The notes: generated by a model from the sequence alone, not told the origin. A stretch of DNA of 64,000 bases from Verrucomicrobiota bacterium (GCA_022710935.1 JAKLFY010000021.1:18423-82422); one strand, 5' to 3'. Counted from the first letter of the stretch, positions 53,466 to 63,452 are shown. Made by a program: numbers and translations.

Positions 53466-55359
53466 CCAACTGGTCGCGCAGGTCGCCGTCCACGTCGTAG
53501 GCCCGGTAGACCAGCCGGTCGCCCTGCCTCTGGATGTCGATCACCTGGAACGTGGCCGCGTTGGTCAATCCAACCTCCGTGTACGGACGCTGATCCTGGC
53601 GATACATCTTGGTCCCCGAGACCGAGACGACATAGTGTGTCCCATCCCTGGGCCTCGAGCCGCGCTGGCCCGCCCTCATCGGATACGTCCGCAAATAGGC
53701 ATGGTCATGACCTTGAAGAGCCAGGTCGACCTGGTACCGGTCAAACAGCGGGGTCCACGCCTCCCGCAGTGCAACGTTGTCGCGGTTGGGCGCGGACGAA
53801 TAAGCGGGATGATGATAGGCCACAAACTTCCACTTGGCCTTGCTCCCCTCGAGTTGCGCCTCGAGCCAGGCCGTCTGAGCGCCCGGCTCCGTGTTCGAAT
53901 CCAGCACGACCAGCAGAGCGTCGGCGTAATGAAACGCATAGGCCCGCTCCGCCTCGAGCCCGGGCGGCCCGTTGCGCGGCAGCGCGAATTGCTTCAGGTA
54001 CAGCGTCGGATGGCCGCCCTGACAATCGTGGTTCCCAAGCGCCGGCACCACGGGGCGCCGGTTCAAAATGCCTGCGGCATTGGCGAACAGGCTGTCCCAG
54101 TCGTCCCGCTCCGCCCCGCGGTTCACCAGGTCGCCCGCCAACAGATAGAACGCCGCATCCGGTCGCTGCCGGAATGCCGTGCGCGCGAGGGCTCCCCAAC
54201 GTTCGAAACCGTTTTGCGGATCCCCCATGTAGACAAAACTGAACCCGGATGCCCCGTCCGGCGCCGTGCTGAATTCAGCCAGCTCGGACCACCCGCTTCC
54301 CGAACCGTCGCCCACGCAATAGACGTAGGCCGTGCCCGGTTCCAGACCCGTCAGTTCCGCGGTGTGCCGATGCACAATCGGGTCGTTCGCCAATCGCCCG
54401 TCCACCAGCTTGTCCGTGACCGCCCGCACCCTCTCGAGTCGGCGCGGCCTGACGGTGTTCAACTCGGCCCGCTTGCCGTACGCCACCCAGCCGGACGCGA
54501 CCGACGGAGCGGTCCGCCACTGAATCGCCTGGGTCGTTCGCGGATCTCCACTCCACGTCAGCACGATCTGGTCCGGCCGCCGCGAGCTGGGATGCGGCGT
54601 CTCCCGAAAGCCCCCGATGAGCCGGGCCTCGTCCCGACTCTGCCGCAGTGTCTGGATGAGCCGCCAACCCCGCCAGGCCTCGGGAATCTTTTCGAGCGTT
54701 TCATCGCGGTCGGCGTATGGCTTCACCCCCGCCGCCATCTCCGTGACCCGCAGATGCCCCGGATCAAGGCGATCGATTCGCAACGCCGCCCCCTCTTGCT
54801 GTGCTCGCACCAGCACTAAGTAATGCTCGCCGCTGCCGGCCAGCGAGTTGACTCCCAGTCCAATCGCTCCGGACGGGAAGAACCGCTCCCAGGCCTCGAA
54901 CCGCCGCTTCGCCACGCTGAGCACCGCACCCGTCGGCGTGAATCGACGCGATCGCAGCCAAAACGGCTCGTCTCCGGCGGTATCGCGCAGCACGGTCACA
55001 ACCACCGGAACATTGACCTCGAACCGAATATGTTCCGCGCCCAACACGCGCTGTTCCGCCGGCGTCAACTCCTCGATCAGACGCGCCGGGCTGAACGCAT
55101 TGAGATCCCCCGCCGAATGCCCCTGGCTCAGGCGCAGCGCTATCCCTGTCACCGTGTCCTGAATCGACGAACTCGTCCCAGACGCCGCCGCCCCGCTCGA
55201 CTGGACGGCAAGACTCAGCCCCAGAAGGAGCCCCGCCAGCGCCAAACCCGGATTGACCAAAGCATCGAGATGATCATCGTCACCAGACAGGGCCTCTCCC
55301 GTGGCGGCGGGATGGGCACTCCGAGACTGGTGGGTCACGGGCAGCGCATTGGTCGGCAT
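53452..55359 (-). CDS. Purple-acid-phosphatase-like metallophosphoesterase
   Basis: About 635 residues. A hydrophobic segment (LALAGLLLGLSLAVQSSG) comes after a variable N terminus; the true start may be as late as the Leu just before it. An N-terminal domain is followed by a fibronectin-III-like domain (QIVLTWSGDPRTTQAIQWRT, LTGLEPGTAYVYCVGDG). The calcineurin-like catalytic domain has FVYMGDPQNG, YLLAGDLVNRG, PALGNHDCQGG, FVAYHHPAYSS and LALQGHDHAYLRTYPM, a full dinuclear metal set. It is probably an exported phosphatase for phosphate supply. The frame opens inside the inverted element at 55413. Confidence 0.88.
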   Translation of the reverse strand: MPTNALPVTHQSRSAHPAATGEALSGDDDHLDALVNPGLALAGLLLGLSLAVQSSGAAASGTSSSIQDTVTGIALRLSQGHSAGDLNAFSPARLIEELTPAEQRVLGAEHIRFEVNVPVVVTVLRDTAGDEPFWLRSRRFTPTGAVLSVAKRRFEAWERFFPSGAIGLGVNSLAGSGEHYLVLVRAQQEGAALRIDRLDPGHLRVTEMAAGVKPYADRDETLEKIPEAWRGWRLIQTLRQSRDEARLIGGFRETPHPSSRRPDQIVLTWSGDPRTTQAIQWRTAPSVASGWVAYGKRAELNTVRPRRLERVRAVTDKLVDGRLANDPIVHRHTAELTGLEPGTAYVYCVGDGSGSGWSELAEFSTAPDGASGFSFVYMGDPQNGFERWGALARTAFRQRPDAAFYLLAGDLVNRGAERDDWDSLFANAAGILNRRPVVPALGNHDCQGGHPTLYLKQFALPRNGPPGLEAERAYAFHYADALLVVLDSNTEPGAQTAWLEAQLEGSKAKWKFVAYHHPAYSSAPNRDNVALREAWTPLFDRYQVDLALQGHDHAYLRTYPMRAGQRGSRPRDGTHYVVSVSGTKMYRQDQRPYTEVGLTNAATFQVIDIQRQGDRLVYRAYDVDGDLRDQLVIEK

Positions 55360-55412
55360 ACGGACGCCATTCAAATCGAGGCGACGACGCGTGTCGAATG
55401 CGAATTCCGCGC

Positions 55413-55484
55413 TAGCCCGCATGCTTCACACCCCATCGGTCCACACGGTGATCAGACTTCGCAGGAGGACTGCTATGCGGGCTA
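55413..55484. repeat. 72-bp inverted-repeat element at a gene end
   Basis: TAGCCCGCAT at the left is mirrored by ATGCGGGCTA at the right. The right tip is the TAG stop of the ubiE-like gene. The tips are the same as in the 73-bp element at 15845-15917, while the interiors differ. Confidence 0.65.
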
Positions 55485-56228
55485 GCGGACCGCGCAATGG
55501 ATGCTCATCGCCCCGCCAATCAGGTTGATCACCCGCACGTCCAATGCGCCCAACTCCCGCAGCATCGCGCTGACCCCCTCCTGCGCGGCATACCGTTCGA
55601 GCGATTCCAGAATGTACGCGTACGCCGCCGCGTCCCCGCAAACCAGACGCCCGAAAACCGGCACCAGGCGGCGCAGGTAGGCGTAGTAAACAGTGCGCCA
55701 CCACCGGTTCGCCGGCTTCCCAAAATCCAGGATGACCAGCCGCCCCCCCGGCCTGGCCACCCGCCACATCTCCGCCAGCCCGCGCCGCGCATCCGCCAGG
55801 TTGCGCAGGCCATAGCTGATTGTCACGGCGTCGAATTCGGACTCGGAAAAGGGGAGTTGCAGCGCGTCGCACTCGATGAACTGCACGCGCCCGCCCCACT
55901 CACGCCGCGCCCGATCCTCCAGCCTCGCCGCCCGTCTCTCGGCGACCGCCAGCATCGCGCCGCTGAAATCGATCCCGATCGCCTCCGCCCCCGTCCGCGC
56001 CAGCGCGAAGGTGACGTCCCCCGTCCCGCAACAGAGATCCAGCGCCCGCTGCCCCCGCCCGACTCGAGCCAGACGCACAAGCCGCCGCTTCCAGAACCGG
56101 TGGAGCCCCAGGCTCTGGATGTCATTGATGAAATCGTACCGGCCCGCCACCCCGGCGAAGAGATCGCCCACGCGCTCGGCCCGGCGATCGCCCGGGTCGA
56201 AGTACGAGTTGGAATGGACGTCTCTCAC
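55482..56228 (-). CDS. ubiE: UbiE/MenG-type demethylmenaquinone methyltransferase
   Basis: 248 residues from GTG 56228. The family start is VGDLFAGVAGRYDFINDI then QSLGLHRFWKRRLV. The SAM motif is ALDLCCGTGDVTFALARTGA, with IGIDFSGAMLAVAERR, VTISYGLRNLADARRGL and VARPGGRLVILDFGKPANRW. It C-methylates demethylmenaquinone, the last step of menaquinone synthesis and consistent with MqnA and MqnE here. The frame stays open far upstream, but only because it is antiphase to the O-antigen-ligase-like gene. It follows that gene by 53 bp. Confidence 0.92.
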   Translation of the reverse strand: MRDVHSNSYFDPGDRRAERVGDLFAGVAGRYDFINDIQSLGLHRFWKRRLVRLARVGRGQRALDLCCGTGDVTFALARTGAEAIGIDFSGAMLAVAERRAARLEDRARREWGGRVQFIECDALQLPFSESEFDAVTISYGLRNLADARRGLAEMWRVARPGGRLVILDFGKPANRWWRTVYYAYLRRLVPVFGRLVCGDAAAYAYILESLERYAAQEGVSAMLRELGALDVRVINLIGGAMSIHCAVR

Positions 56229-56281
56229 GGGCGATGGGCGGACGCGACAAGGGCCTTTCGACGATGCGAACACCCCGCAAT

Positions 56282-58147
56282 CTACTTCTTCTGGGCAGCC
56301 GTGCGCGCGGTGGCGATGGCGAGGTACTTCACGGCGAACTCGTTGTCGTAAGGCTTGATTTGCCAGGAACGCTCGAACCAGGCCTTGGACGCCTCGAAAT
56401 CGCCTTTCTGCATCTCGTGCCAGCCTCGAAGCATGACCAGGTAGTGGTTGTTCGGATCCAAAACCAGGGCCTGATCGAAATAACGCTCGGCGTCGGCATG
56501 GCGCTTCTGCCAGTCGAGGCACATCCCGTACCGGGCCACGGGGAAGGGGTCGAAACGATTCAGCGCGATGGCCCTCTCGAACCAGCGCTTCGCCTCCTCG
56601 ATCTGCTGCTCCCAGTCGTCTTCCCCTTCCCAACTGATGAGGCGATGACATTCGCCCACCTTCGCGATCGTCTCCGCATTGTTCGGTTCCACCACGCTCG
56701 CCGCGCGCAGCAGCGCGACCCGGTGGATTCCGACGTTGGGCTCCTCGGACTTGGTCAACAGACGCCCTTCGCGATACAGACACACCAACCGCGGGGCCAG
56801 GTAGACGAACGTGCCGCACGCCAACAGCGTGATCAGGATGCGCCCCGCCCAGCGGGGTGTGACCCAGTAACGGTCCGTGGCGAAGCGCAGGTGGCTGGTC
56901 AGGCTTGCCATCAGGGTGACGGCGACGATGGCGTTGGCCGGGATCTGCATGTTGAAATCCAGGAACGAATGCACCAGCAGGGCCAGCAGACCCAGGCCAA
57001 TGCCCAGCACGGTCGCCGCCCGGTCGCTCTTCTTGACGGTCAAGTCGCTCTGGGCGCGCCGGACGTACTTCGTGGTCTTGGCAAATCCGATCGCCAGGAA
57101 TGTCAGAAAGGCGCCGATGATCCCCACCCCGACCAGACCCCAGTCCGCCAGCGTGTTCATGTAATCGTTGTGCGCCCAGTACGGACGCGCCTGCACCAGG
57201 ATCGGGCGATAAGCCGGGAACCGCACATCGAAATGGCCCGGCCCCACGCCCAGCACCGGGTGGTCCCGCCACATCTTGTAGGCCGGGATCCAGAGCAGCG
57301 GGCGGACCCGGATGTCCTGGTCCTGCCCCGGCAACACGTTCCGAAGACGTTTCTGAACCTCGTAGGCGCGCGTGAGTGAGAAAGCCGCGCCTATCCCGAC
57401 CACCAGCACGGTCACCACCACCACCAGCCGGTAACTGCGTTGCCGAAACAACACGACGAAAAACACCAGCAGCGCAAAGCCGATCGAGATCCAGCCGCCC
57501 CGGGAAATCGTCGCCCCAATCCCCATGAGCATCACCAGCGCCGCATACCCGTAAAACACCTTCGCCACCGGATTGGCCCGGCTCAGGAAGACCTGCGCGG
57601 CGGCGATGGGCAGGAGCATCTCGAGGAAACCGGCCAGGTGATTCGGGCAAATGTACGTTCCCGAACCCCGTCCGAAGTAACCCTCCGGCTTGAGGAAATG
57701 CCAGACGGACTGCGACTGGCTCAGCGACTGGTACACCGCGTACATGGCGTTCAACGTCGCCAGCCCCAGCAGCGCAATCAACAGCGTCTGCGTCGTCTCC
57801 TGGTGATGCAGGTTGTTCAAGACAATGAAGAACAGCCACGCATACACCAGAATCCGCATCAGCTCTTGCCGGGCCACATACTCGACCTCCGCCTGCGTGT
57901 ACTGAAAAACCGCATAGGCGACGAACCCAAGCACAGCCCAACAGGCCGGCGGCCATTGGATCCGGTGACTGGGATTCGCCCAGAATCGCGCCACCCACGC
58001 CGCCGTGCCGAGCATCGCCAGCCCACCCAACACCGCAAAATCCTGACCCCGCACCGCCCCCGTCGCCAGCGGCCCGATTGCCAGAATGGCCAAGACCATC
58101 CCAACAATCGTCCGCTCACACCACATATCGAGCCTTTGCCGGTCCAT
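56282..58147 (-). CDS. O-antigen ligase/polymerase-like membrane protein with TPR tail
   Basis: 621 residues. About ten transmembrane helices cover residues 12-430 (VGMVLAILAIGPLATGA, WAVLGFVAYAVFQYT, LIALLGLATLNAMYAVY and others). The Wzy_C-type loop holds GATISRGGWISIGFALLVFF and VLGVGPGHFDVRFPAYRPIL. TPR repeats at about 490-600 follow (AKRWFERAIALNRFDPFPV, AERYFDQALVLDPNNHYLV, ASKAWFERSWQIKPYDNEFA). Relatives polymerise or ligate surface glycans. It heads a two-gene unit with ubiE. Confidence 0.82.
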   Translation of the reverse strand: MDRQRLDMWCERTIVGMVLAILAIGPLATGAVRGQDFAVLGGLAMLGTAAWVARFWANPSHRIQWPPACWAVLGFVAYAVFQYTQAEVEYVARQELMRILVYAWLFFIVLNNLHHQETTQTLLIALLGLATLNAMYAVYQSLSQSQSVWHFLKPEGYFGRGSGTYICPNHLAGFLEMLLPIAAAQVFLSRANPVAKVFYGYAALVMLMGIGATISRGGWISIGFALLVFFVVLFRQRSYRLVVVVTVLVVGIGAAFSLTRAYEVQKRLRNVLPGQDQDIRVRPLLWIPAYKMWRDHPVLGVGPGHFDVRFPAYRPILVQARPYWAHNDYMNTLADWGLVGVGIIGAFLTFLAIGFAKTTKYVRRAQSDLTVKKSDRAATVLGIGLGLLALLVHSFLDFNMQIPANAIVAVTLMASLTSHLRFATDRYWVTPRWAGRILITLLACGTFVYLAPRLVCLYREGRLLTKSEEPNVGIHRVALLRAASVVEPNNAETIAKVGECHRLISWEGEDDWEQQIEEAKRWFERAIALNRFDPFPVARYGMCLDWQKRHADAERYFDQALVLDPNNHYLVMLRGWHEMQKGDFEASKAWFERSWQIKPYDNEFAVKYLAIATARTAAQKK

Positions 58148-58380
58148 GCGCGAATGAAACTATGCGACCCGCGGACCAGGGTCACGTGCTTTTCTCGCAG
58201 TCTGACCGTGCCCTTTCCCGCTCTGAATCCCCTTGCCTCAACGGCGCCCGCATGGAACAGAATCCCCCGCACTGGGGCGCCGAGCCGCCGGTCACATGCC
58301 CCCGATCCAGGGCTCGCGGCGAGCCGGACGGCGCGCGATCGGCCCCGCGCCGTGATCCCGAGGGCAAAACGCCACTGGAC

Positions 58381-60819
58381 ATGAACGACCTGTCAACCGC
58401 AAACCCGGTTACGCCGGAAACAGCCGACCCCGCCGGCCCCGTCCGCGCGCGTCTGGCGATCCGCGGCCTGGTCCAGGGCGTGGGGTTCCGTCCGTTCGTG
58501 TTCCAGTTGGCCACACAACTGGGCCTGGCCGGCTGGGTCGCCAATTCCCCTGAGGGTGTGTTCGTCGAAATCGAAGGGCCCCCCGCGCGCATTCGCCAAT
58601 TCCTCCTGCGTCTGGATCCCGAGCGTCCGGCGCACAGTTGCATCCAGAGCCTCGAAACAACCTACCTCGATCCCGTCGGCTTCCACCGGTTCGAAATCCG
58701 CCCCAGCAATACCCAGGGAGAGCGGGCGGCGCTGGTCCTCCCCGATATCGCAACCTGTCCAGCCTGCCTCCGCGAGGTGTTTGATCCCCAAAACCGCCGC
58801 CACAACTACCCCTTCACAAACTGCACGCACTGCGGACCGCGCTACAGCATCCTCCGCGCCCTCCCTTACGACCGCCCAAATACCTCGATGGCGGGCTTTG
58901 CGCTTTGCCCAGCCTGCCGGGCCGAGTACGAAGACCCGCGCGACCGCCGCTTCCACGCCCAACCCAACGCCTGCCCACTCTGCGGCCCCCACCTGGAATT
59001 GTGGCGTCCGGACGGATCCGTCATCCACACGCACCACGACGCATTGCTCGAGGCGGCGCGCGCCGTGCAGGCAGGCGCCGTCGTCGCCGTCAAAAGCCTC
59101 GGCGGATTCCACCTGGTCGTCCTGGCCGCGGACGTCCTGGCCGTCCACCGCCTGCGCGAGCGCAAAGGGCGCGAGGCCAAACCGTTCGCCCTCCTCTTTG
59201 AGTCGATCGATCAGGTGCGCCAGGTCTGCGCCGTCACCCCCCTCGAAGACCGCCTGCTGCGGTCGGCCGAGGCGCCCATCGTCCTCCTGCGCCGACACCG
59301 CGGACGCAGCGGAGGCGAGGCCGAGGTGGCGCAAGCCGTCGCCCCCGACAACCCCTGCCTGGGCGCGATGCTGCCCAATACCCCTCTGCATCACCTGCTC
59401 ATGGCCGAAGTGGGCGGACCTGTCGTCGCCACAAGCGGCAATCGGTCCGACGAACCGCTCTGCACCGACGAACGGGAAGCGCTCGATCGGTTGGGCGGAA
59501 TCGCCGACCTCTTCCTGGTCCACAATCGCCCAATCGTCCGCCACGTCGATGACTCGATCGTCCGCGTCGTCCTCGATCGCGAGCTGGTGCTGCGCCGGGC
59601 CCGCGGTTACGCCCCATTGCCCATCGCCATCCGCGATCCGCTGCCGCCCGTCCTCGCCGTCGGAGCCCACCTGAAAAACACCGCCGCCCTGGCCCACGGA
59701 CGTCACGTCTTCTTGAGCCAGCACATCGGCGATCTCGAGACCCCCGCCGCCCTTGCCGCCTTCCAGCGCGTCGTCCACGACCTCCCCCAACTCTTCAACG
59801 CCCGCCCCGCTTTTTACGCGGCGGATGCCCATCCCGACTACCTCTCCACCCAGTGGGCCCAGGCCTCCGGACGCCCCGTGCTCGCCGTGCAACATCATTA
59901 CGCCCATACCCTCGCCTGCATGGCCGAGAATGACCTCGATCCACCGCTGCTCGGCGTTTCCTGGGATGGCACGGGACTGGGAATCGACCAGACAATCTGG
60001 GGCGGCGAATTCCTGCGAATCACCGCGCACGGATTCGAACGGGCGGGGCACCTGCGCTGCTTTTGTCTTCCAGGCGGCGACAAGGCCGCCCAAGAGCCGC
60101 GGCGCGCTGCGATCGGTCTCCTGCACGCGCTGCTGGGCGATGGGGCGTTCGCCAACACTAACCTCGCATCGGTTGCCGCCTTCACGCCAACCGAGTTGAA
60201 GGGGATTCGCCAGATGCTCGAGCGGCGGGTCAACACGCCCACAACCTCGAGCGCCGGACGCCTTTTCGATGCCGTCGCCTCCCTCGTCGGCCTCCGTCAA
60301 AAGGCCGGCTTCGAAGGCCAGGCCGCCCTCGATCTCGAATTCGCTCTCGAAGACGCTCAGACCGACGCCGCCTACCCGATCCACATCTGCCAGCCCACGA
60401 CGCTCGTCTCCCATGCCGCACCCGCCCCCGGCGCGGGTCGCCCCCCACCCGGCACGATCCGTGACCCCTCCGACACCTCGAACGCCCCGCCGCCGCGGTT
60501 CGTGTTGGATTGGGCCCCGATGATCCAAAGCATCCTCGACGATCTCCGTCTACAGGCGCCCGTATGCGAAATCGCCGCCAGGTTCCACAACACGCTCGCC
60601 GAGGGCATCCTCGCCGCCGCGCGCTTCGCGGGAGAACGCCGCGTGGTCCTTTCCGGCGGCTGCTTCCAGAACCGCTGCCTGCTCGAACAAACGGTCCGGC
60701 GCTTGCGCGTCGAGGGTTTTAGCCCATACTGGCATCAGCGCGTTCCGACAAACGACGGCGGGATCGCCCTCGGCCAGGTGATGGCCGCCGCGCGCGCGCG
60801 AACGAAACTGAAGCGTTAA
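58381..60819 (+). CDS. hypF: Carbamoyltransferase HypF, [NiFe]-hydrogenase maturation
   Basis: About 812 residues. The acylphosphatase domain has AIRGLVQGVGFRPFVFQLAT. Two zinc fingers are CPACLREVFDP...CTHCGPRYSI and CPACRAEYEDP...CPLCGPH. The YrdC-like domain has AVKSLGGFHLVVLAAD, and the Kae1-like end has LLGVSWDGTGLGID and VLSGGCFQNRCLLEQTVRRL. It makes the thiocarbamate from which HypE forms the cyanide ligands. hypC starts 2 bp later. No structural hydrogenase or hypDE genes are in the window. The start at 58381 (MNDLSTANPV) is the last ATG before the acylphosphatase domain. Confidence 0.95.
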   Translation: MNDLSTANPVTPETADPAGPVRARLAIRGLVQGVGFRPFVFQLATQLGLAGWVANSPEGVFVEIEGPPARIRQFLLRLDPERPAHSCIQSLETTYLDPVGFHRFEIRPSNTQGERAALVLPDIATCPACLREVFDPQNRRHNYPFTNCTHCGPRYSILRALPYDRPNTSMAGFALCPACRAEYEDPRDRRFHAQPNACPLCGPHLELWRPDGSVIHTHHDALLEAARAVQAGAVVAVKSLGGFHLVVLAADVLAVHRLRERKGREAKPFALLFESIDQVRQVCAVTPLEDRLLRSAEAPIVLLRRHRGRSGGEAEVAQAVAPDNPCLGAMLPNTPLHHLLMAEVGGPVVATSGNRSDEPLCTDEREALDRLGGIADLFLVHNRPIVRHVDDSIVRVVLDRELVLRRARGYAPLPIAIRDPLPPVLAVGAHLKNTAALAHGRHVFLSQHIGDLETPAALAAFQRVVHDLPQLFNARPAFYAADAHPDYLSTQWAQASGRPVLAVQHHYAHTLACMAENDLDPPLLGVSWDGTGLGIDQTIWGGEFLRITAHGFERAGHLRCFCLPGGDKAAQEPRRAAIGLLHALLGDGAFANTNLASVAAFTPTELKGIRQMLERRVNTPTTSSAGRLFDAVASLVGLRQKAGFEGQAALDLEFALEDAQTDAAYPIHICQPTTLVSHAAPAPGAGRPPPGTIRDPSDTSNAPPPRFVLDWAPMIQSILDDLRLQAPVCEIAARFHNTLAEGILAAARFAGERRVVLSGGCFQNRCLLEQTVRRLRVEGFSPYWHQRVPTNDGGIALGQVMAAARARTKLKR

Positions 60820-60821
60820 CT

Positions 60822-61142
60822 ATGTGCCTCGCAGTTCCAGGACGGGTGATCAGCATGGCAACCGACGGCGACGATCTGTCCCGCAGCGGCAAGGTCAGCT
60901 TCGGAGGTGTGATCAAGGAGGTCAACCTCGCCTTCGTTCCCGAAGTTAAGGTCGGCGATTACGTCGTCGTCCACGTCGGCTTCGCCTTGAGCGTTGTGGA
61001 CGAAGCCGAGGCGAACAAGGTCTTCGATTACCTGCGCCAGATGGACGAGTTGACGGATCTCCAGCCCGGCGAGGAGCCCGCAAACGAAACCCTGGCTACC
61101 ACGCCGACTGCGCCGATGCCCTCTCCTCTTCCCAAACCCTGA
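60822..61142 (+). CDS. hypC: Hydrogenase maturation chaperone HypC
   Basis: 106 residues beginning MCLAVPGRVISM, with the invariant Cys2 of HypC/HupF. The OB-fold body is VSFGGVIKEVNLAFVPEVKV then GDYVVVHVGFALSVVDEAEA. HypC passes the iron group to the hydrogenase large subunit with HypD. The C-terminal tail beyond about 85 is longer and Pro-rich because it reads into the convergent mqnE gene (47-bp overlap). Confidence 0.94.
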   Translation: MCLAVPGRVISMATDGDDLSRSGKVSFGGVIKEVNLAFVPEVKVGDYVVVHVGFALSVVDEAEANKVFDYLRQMDELTDLQPGEEPANETLATTPTAPMPSPLPKP

Positions 61143-62226
61143 TCGGCTCGTAAAAGGTGTCGCGACGCACCGGAATCCGCCCTGCCTCGCGAATGGCCCT
61201 CACCATGTCCGCCTCCGTCTGCACCTGCGGCGACCGCGCCCCTGCCATGTGGAAGATGTGCTCCTCGACGATGGTCCCGTGCAGGTCGTCAGCCCCGTGG
61301 TTGAGCGCAACTTGCGCCAGCTTCAGCCCCATCCCCACCCAGTACGCCGTGATGTGATCGATGTTGTCCAGATACAGCCGGCTTACCGCAATCGTCCGCA
61401 ACGCATCGAATCCGGTCGGCGCGTGGCGCACCGGAATGGCGTTGTTCTCGGGCTGATACGGCAGGGGAATGAAGCCGGTGAATCCGCGGGTTTCATCCTG
61501 CAGTGCCCGCAGGCGCCGCAGATGATCCACCCGGTCGGACGCGGACTCGACATGCCCGAACAACATCGTGCAGGTGCTGCGCCCGCCAAGCCGATGCCAG
61601 GTCCGATGCACCTCCGCCCATTCCTCCGCCGTCTCCTTGCCGCGCGCAATGGCTTGCCGCACGGTCGGATTGAAGATCTCGGCGCCGCCGCCTGTGAGCG
61701 AATCGAGGCCGGCCTCCTTGAGGGCCACCAGGGTGTCCCGCACCGATTGCCCCGAGAGCCAGCTCAGGTGCAGAACTTCGATCGCCGTGAAGCATTTGAG
61801 CTGCAGCCGGGAATCGACCGCCTTCAACGCCCGCAGCAGGCCCGTGTAATAGTCGAACGGCAACGAGGGATGCAGCCCCCCCACGATGTGCAGCTCCGTA
61901 ATGCCAAGCGCCAGCGCTTTCCGAGCCTTCTCGACCATCTGCTCGATCGACAACTCGAAACCGTCCGCATCCCGCTTCTTCCTGGCAAACGCGCAGAACT
62001 GGCAACTCAGGATGCAGTAGTTCGAGTAGTTGATGTACCGGTTGAGTATGTAACTGGCGCGCCGGCCCACTTTCCGCTCGGCAGCCCGGTTCGCCAACAC
62101 GCCCAAGCCGTTCAAATCGCTGCTGGCAAACAGACGTCCCGCGTCCTCGTCGCACAGCCTCGCGCCGGCCTCGACCTTGTCTTCGAGGTCGCGCCACTCG
62201 CTTCGCTCCATCAAACCATGCATCAT
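61096..62226 (-). CDS. mqnE: Aminofutalosine synthase MqnE
   Basis: 376 residues. The radical-SAM cluster is YCILSCQFCAFARKKRD. The LHIVGGLHPSLPFDYYTGLL and KCFTAIEVLHLSWLSG stretches, and GLDSLTGGGAEIFNPTVR, fit MqnE rather than the related MqnC. It converts MqnA's product with SAM into aminofutalosine. It starts at the ATG overlapping the DUF1015 stop, so these two genes are coupled; its end overlaps hypC. Confidence 0.9.
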   Translation of the reverse strand: MMHGLMERSEWRDLEDKVEAGARLCDEDAGRLFASSDLNGLGVLANRAAERKVGRRASYILNRYINYSNYCILSCQFCAFARKKRDADGFELSIEQMVEKARKALALGITELHIVGGLHPSLPFDYYTGLLRALKAVDSRLQLKCFTAIEVLHLSWLSGQSVRDTLVALKEAGLDSLTGGGAEIFNPTVRQAIARGKETAEEWAEVHRTWHRLGGRSTCTMLFGHVESASDRVDHLRRLRALQDETRGFTGFIPLPYQPENNAIPVRHAPTGFDALRTIAVSRLYLDNIDHITAYWVGMGLKLAQVALNHGADDLHGTIVEEHIFHMAGARSPQVQTEADMVRAIREAGRIPVRRDTFYEPIRVWEEERASAQSAW

Positions 62227-63452
62227 GCTCCATCCTGTCCGAGCAGATGGCTGAAAAGGCCGTCCCGCAGCTTCGGCTCGAACCATGTGCTCTTGGGCGG
62301 CATCGTCTCACCCCGATCCGCGATGACCATCAGGTCTTCAATCACCGTCGGAAACAAGGCGAAGGCACACGCGCTCGAACCGCGGTCGACCAATCGCTCC
62401 AGCTCCGCCGTCCCACGCGCCCCCCCCACGAATCCAATCCGATCGCTCGTCCGAGGGTCGCCAATGCCCAACACCGGCTCGAGTACATGCCGCTGCAACA
62501 ACGTCACGTCCAGACGTTCCATCGGGTCCGTACTCCCGATGAGGTGCGCACGGAACCGCAACTTGCGCCAATGCCCGGCCATGTAGAGGCTCACCTCGTG
62601 TTTCGCGCCGGGCTGGTCCGGCAAGCCGGGAGCCGGCTCGAAGATCGACTCGAACCGGGTCGAGAGCGTCGCGGGCGTATGGCCGTTGAGATCTTTCACA
62701 ACCCGATGATAGGCCAGGATCCGGAGCTGGTTGTGCGGGAAGATCACCGCCAGAAAATGGCCGCTCCCCCCCCGTCCACCCCGAGCGCGACAGACCCGGG
62801 CGGCAGCGGCGGTCCGATGATGGCCGTCGGCGATGTACAAACACGGCATGCGCGCGAAGGCGCGTTCGATGAACTCGAGATCACGCCCGTCCTCGATGAC
62901 CCACGCCGCGTGGCGCACACCGTCCCGCGCGGTCCAATCGACCGATGGAGACGCTTGAGTGTGGCGCGCGACCAGGCGATCCAGCGCATCGTCCGCCCGG
63001 GAAACAAGAAACGCCGGACCGGTCTGGGCGCGCAGCGCCTCGATGTGGCGCAGGCGATCATCTTCCTTCTCGATTCGGGTCAATTCGTGCTTCCTGATCA
63101 GGCTGGCCTCGTAATCGGCGCAACTCGCCACCCCCACGATCCCAGTCTGTGCGTGCCGCCCCAGGCTCTGGCGGTACAAGTAGAACCGAGGCGCCGGATC
63201 CCGCACCAGAACCCCATCGGCAATTAAACGCGCCAGATTCTCCCGGCCCCGATCGTACACCGCCGCCGAATAAGGATCCGTGCCTACGGCAAGGTCGATC
63301 TCCGGCTTGCTCACGTGCAGGAAGCTCAGTGGATTCCCGGCCGCCTGCGCCCGGGCCTCTTCAGTCGAAACGACGTCATAGGGCAACTCGCAGACGCGAT
63401 CCGCGACGTCCGCCCGCGGTCTCAGTGCCGCGAAGGGTTTCACCTCAGGCAT
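62223..63452 (-). CDS. DUF1015 family protein
   Basis: 409 residues. The start VKPFAALRPRADVADRVCEL then PYDVVSTEEARA is the DUF1015 hallmark. NPLSFLHVSKPEIDL, YRQSLGRHAQTGIVGVASC, YEASLIRKHELTRIEKEDDR and CLYIADGHHRTAAAARV match the family order. I cannot assign a reaction with confidence. It overlaps mqnE by four bases, but I know of no role in menaquinone synthesis. Confidence 0.85.
   Translation of the reverse strand: MPEVKPFAALRPRADVADRVCELPYDVVSTEEARAQAAGNPLSFLHVSKPEIDLAVGTDPYSAAVYDRGRENLARLIADGVLVRDPAPRFYLYRQSLGRHAQTGIVGVASCADYEASLIRKHELTRIEKEDDRLRHIEALRAQTGPAFLVSRADDALDRLVARHTQASPSVDWTARDGVRHAAWVIEDGRDLEFIERAFARMPCLYIADGHHRTAAAARVCRARGGRGGSGHFLAVIFPHNQLRILAYHRVVKDLNGHTPATLSTRFESIFEPAPGLPDQPGAKHEVSLYMAGHWRKLRFRAHLIGSTDPMERLDVTLLQRHVLEPVLGIGDPRTSDRIGFVGGARGTAELERLVDRGSSACAFALFPTVIEDLMVIADRGETMPPKSTWFEPKLRDGLFSHLLGQDGA

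Noticed and set aside
55482..57998. An 838-residue minus-strand open frame
   Set aside because: Only its last 248 codons (UbiE) look like protein. The rest is antiphase to the O-antigen-ligase-like gene on the same strand and has GC-driven composition.
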